A DNA stretch of 5,734 bases from Clostridiales bacterium (GTDB taxonomy: Bacteria; Bacillota; Desulfitobacteriia; Desulfitobacteriales; Desulfitobacteriaceae): contig DAHVVW010000150.1 of the NCBI GenBank assembly GCA_027357125.1, positions 1 to 5,734 of the forward strand. The letters are read 5' to 3'. Shown piece after piece: positions 5,452-5,734 of this stretch. A model generated the notes under the pieces. The model saw only the letters and a list, made by a program, of their open reading frames with translations, was not told the origin of the DNA and did not search any database. The position numbers and the translations under genes were made by a program. Numbering within the stretch: the first letter of the stretch is position 1; the number at the start of each line of letters is the position of its first letter.

Positions 5452-5734
5452 TTAACCAATACTTTTTTGCACTTTGGCAAAGGCGTTATCAAGGATGTTC
5501 AATGCTTGTTCCAACTGCTCATCTGTGATTACCAACGGCATGAGCATGCGGACAACATTGCCGTACACGCCAGCGGAGATAATAATTAAGCCCTGTTCTA
5601 GACATTCTTGTACAATCCTGCCGGTTTCTTCTTTCGCGGGTTCTTGCGTCTGACGGTCTTTAACCAGCTCAATCCCAATCATAGCACCCAGACCGCGAAC
5701 ATCTCCGATCAGAGAGTATTTTTCTTGCATATCC
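5452..5734 (-). CDS. class III aminotransferase (GabT-like), C-terminal part only
   Basis: Only the last 93 residues are in the window; the gene continues past the right edge. The segment GDVRGLGAMIGIELVKDRQTQEP is the conserved start of the C-terminal small domain of PLP-dependent class III aminotransferases of the 4-aminobutyrate type. EETGRIVQECLEQGLIIISAGVYGNVVRMLMPLVITDEQLEQAL is the matching helix-strand end that closes the fold. The catalytic lysine would lie upstream and is not visible. The closest recalled family is GabT, 4-aminobutyrate to succinate semialdehyde with 2-oxoglutarate as acceptor, but related omega-amino acid or ornithine-type transaminases share this region, so I give no symbol. 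The in-frame ATG at 5730 is an internal methionine, not a start. The gene ends in TAA and is followed by a terminator, so a link to the methylamine genes is not indicated. Confidence 0.85.
   Translation of the reverse strand, partial: DMQEKYSLIGDVRGLGAMIGIELVKDRQTQEPAKEETGRIVQECLEQGLIIISAGVYGNVVRMLMPLVITDEQLEQALNILDNAFAKVQKSIG

Noticed and set aside
5438..5455. Short inverted repeat TTAAAC/GTTTAA over the aminotransferase stop
   Set aside because: Only six A/T-rich base pairs; too weak to separate from chance.

Overview
The window looks like bacterial chromosome, most likely from an anaerobic Firmicute of the Desulfitobacterium/Desulfosporosinus/Acetohalobium kind. The evidence is moderate GC content, strong AGGAGG-type ribosome binding sites, sigma-A-like promoters, hairpin-plus-U-tract terminators, and a pyrrolysine (Pyl) gene set of the sort known in methylamine-using clostridia. 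The organism assignment is inference. Every gene I can support lies on the minus strand, so transcription runs from high to low coordinates.

In transcription order: (1) the C-terminal end of a class III (GabT-like) aminotransferase enters at the right edge (5452-5734) and is closed by an intrinsic terminator (about 5369-5406). (2) A complete EamA/DMT-type 10-helix transporter (4296-5285) has its own candidate promoter. Its stop codon lies inside a perfect 18-bp inverted repeat. (3) A 306-bp gene-free stretch (3990-4295) holds that repeat, a second hairpin, a probable terminator with a T6 tail, and a candidate promoter with an overlapping dyad for the next operon. (4) A four-gene operon follows: mtbB (dimethylamine methyltransferase), mtbC (its corrinoid protein), pylB (3-methylornithine synthase) and pylC (3-methylornithine-lysine ligase, cut by the left edge).

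The central point is that mtbB is one gene of 462 codons, 2601-3989, interrupted by an in-frame TAG at 2940-2942. A naive caller would split it into a 349-residue gene and a 104-residue gene. The TAG falls in the conserved context G-L-(TAG)-I-G-x-G-D-P where MtbB proteins carry pyrrolysine, so it should be read as Pyl350.

The genes fit together as follows. MtbB, using its Pyl residue, moves a methyl group from dimethylamine to the cobalt of MtbC. PylB and PylC carry out the first two steps in making the Pyl that MtbB needs. The operon therefore couples an enzyme to the synthesis of its own unusual amino acid. PylD, the Pyl-tRNA synthetase, tRNA-Pyl (pylT), the corrinoid activase (RamA-type) and the methyltransferase that passes the methyl group on from MtbC are not in the window. 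PylD is expected just beyond the left edge.
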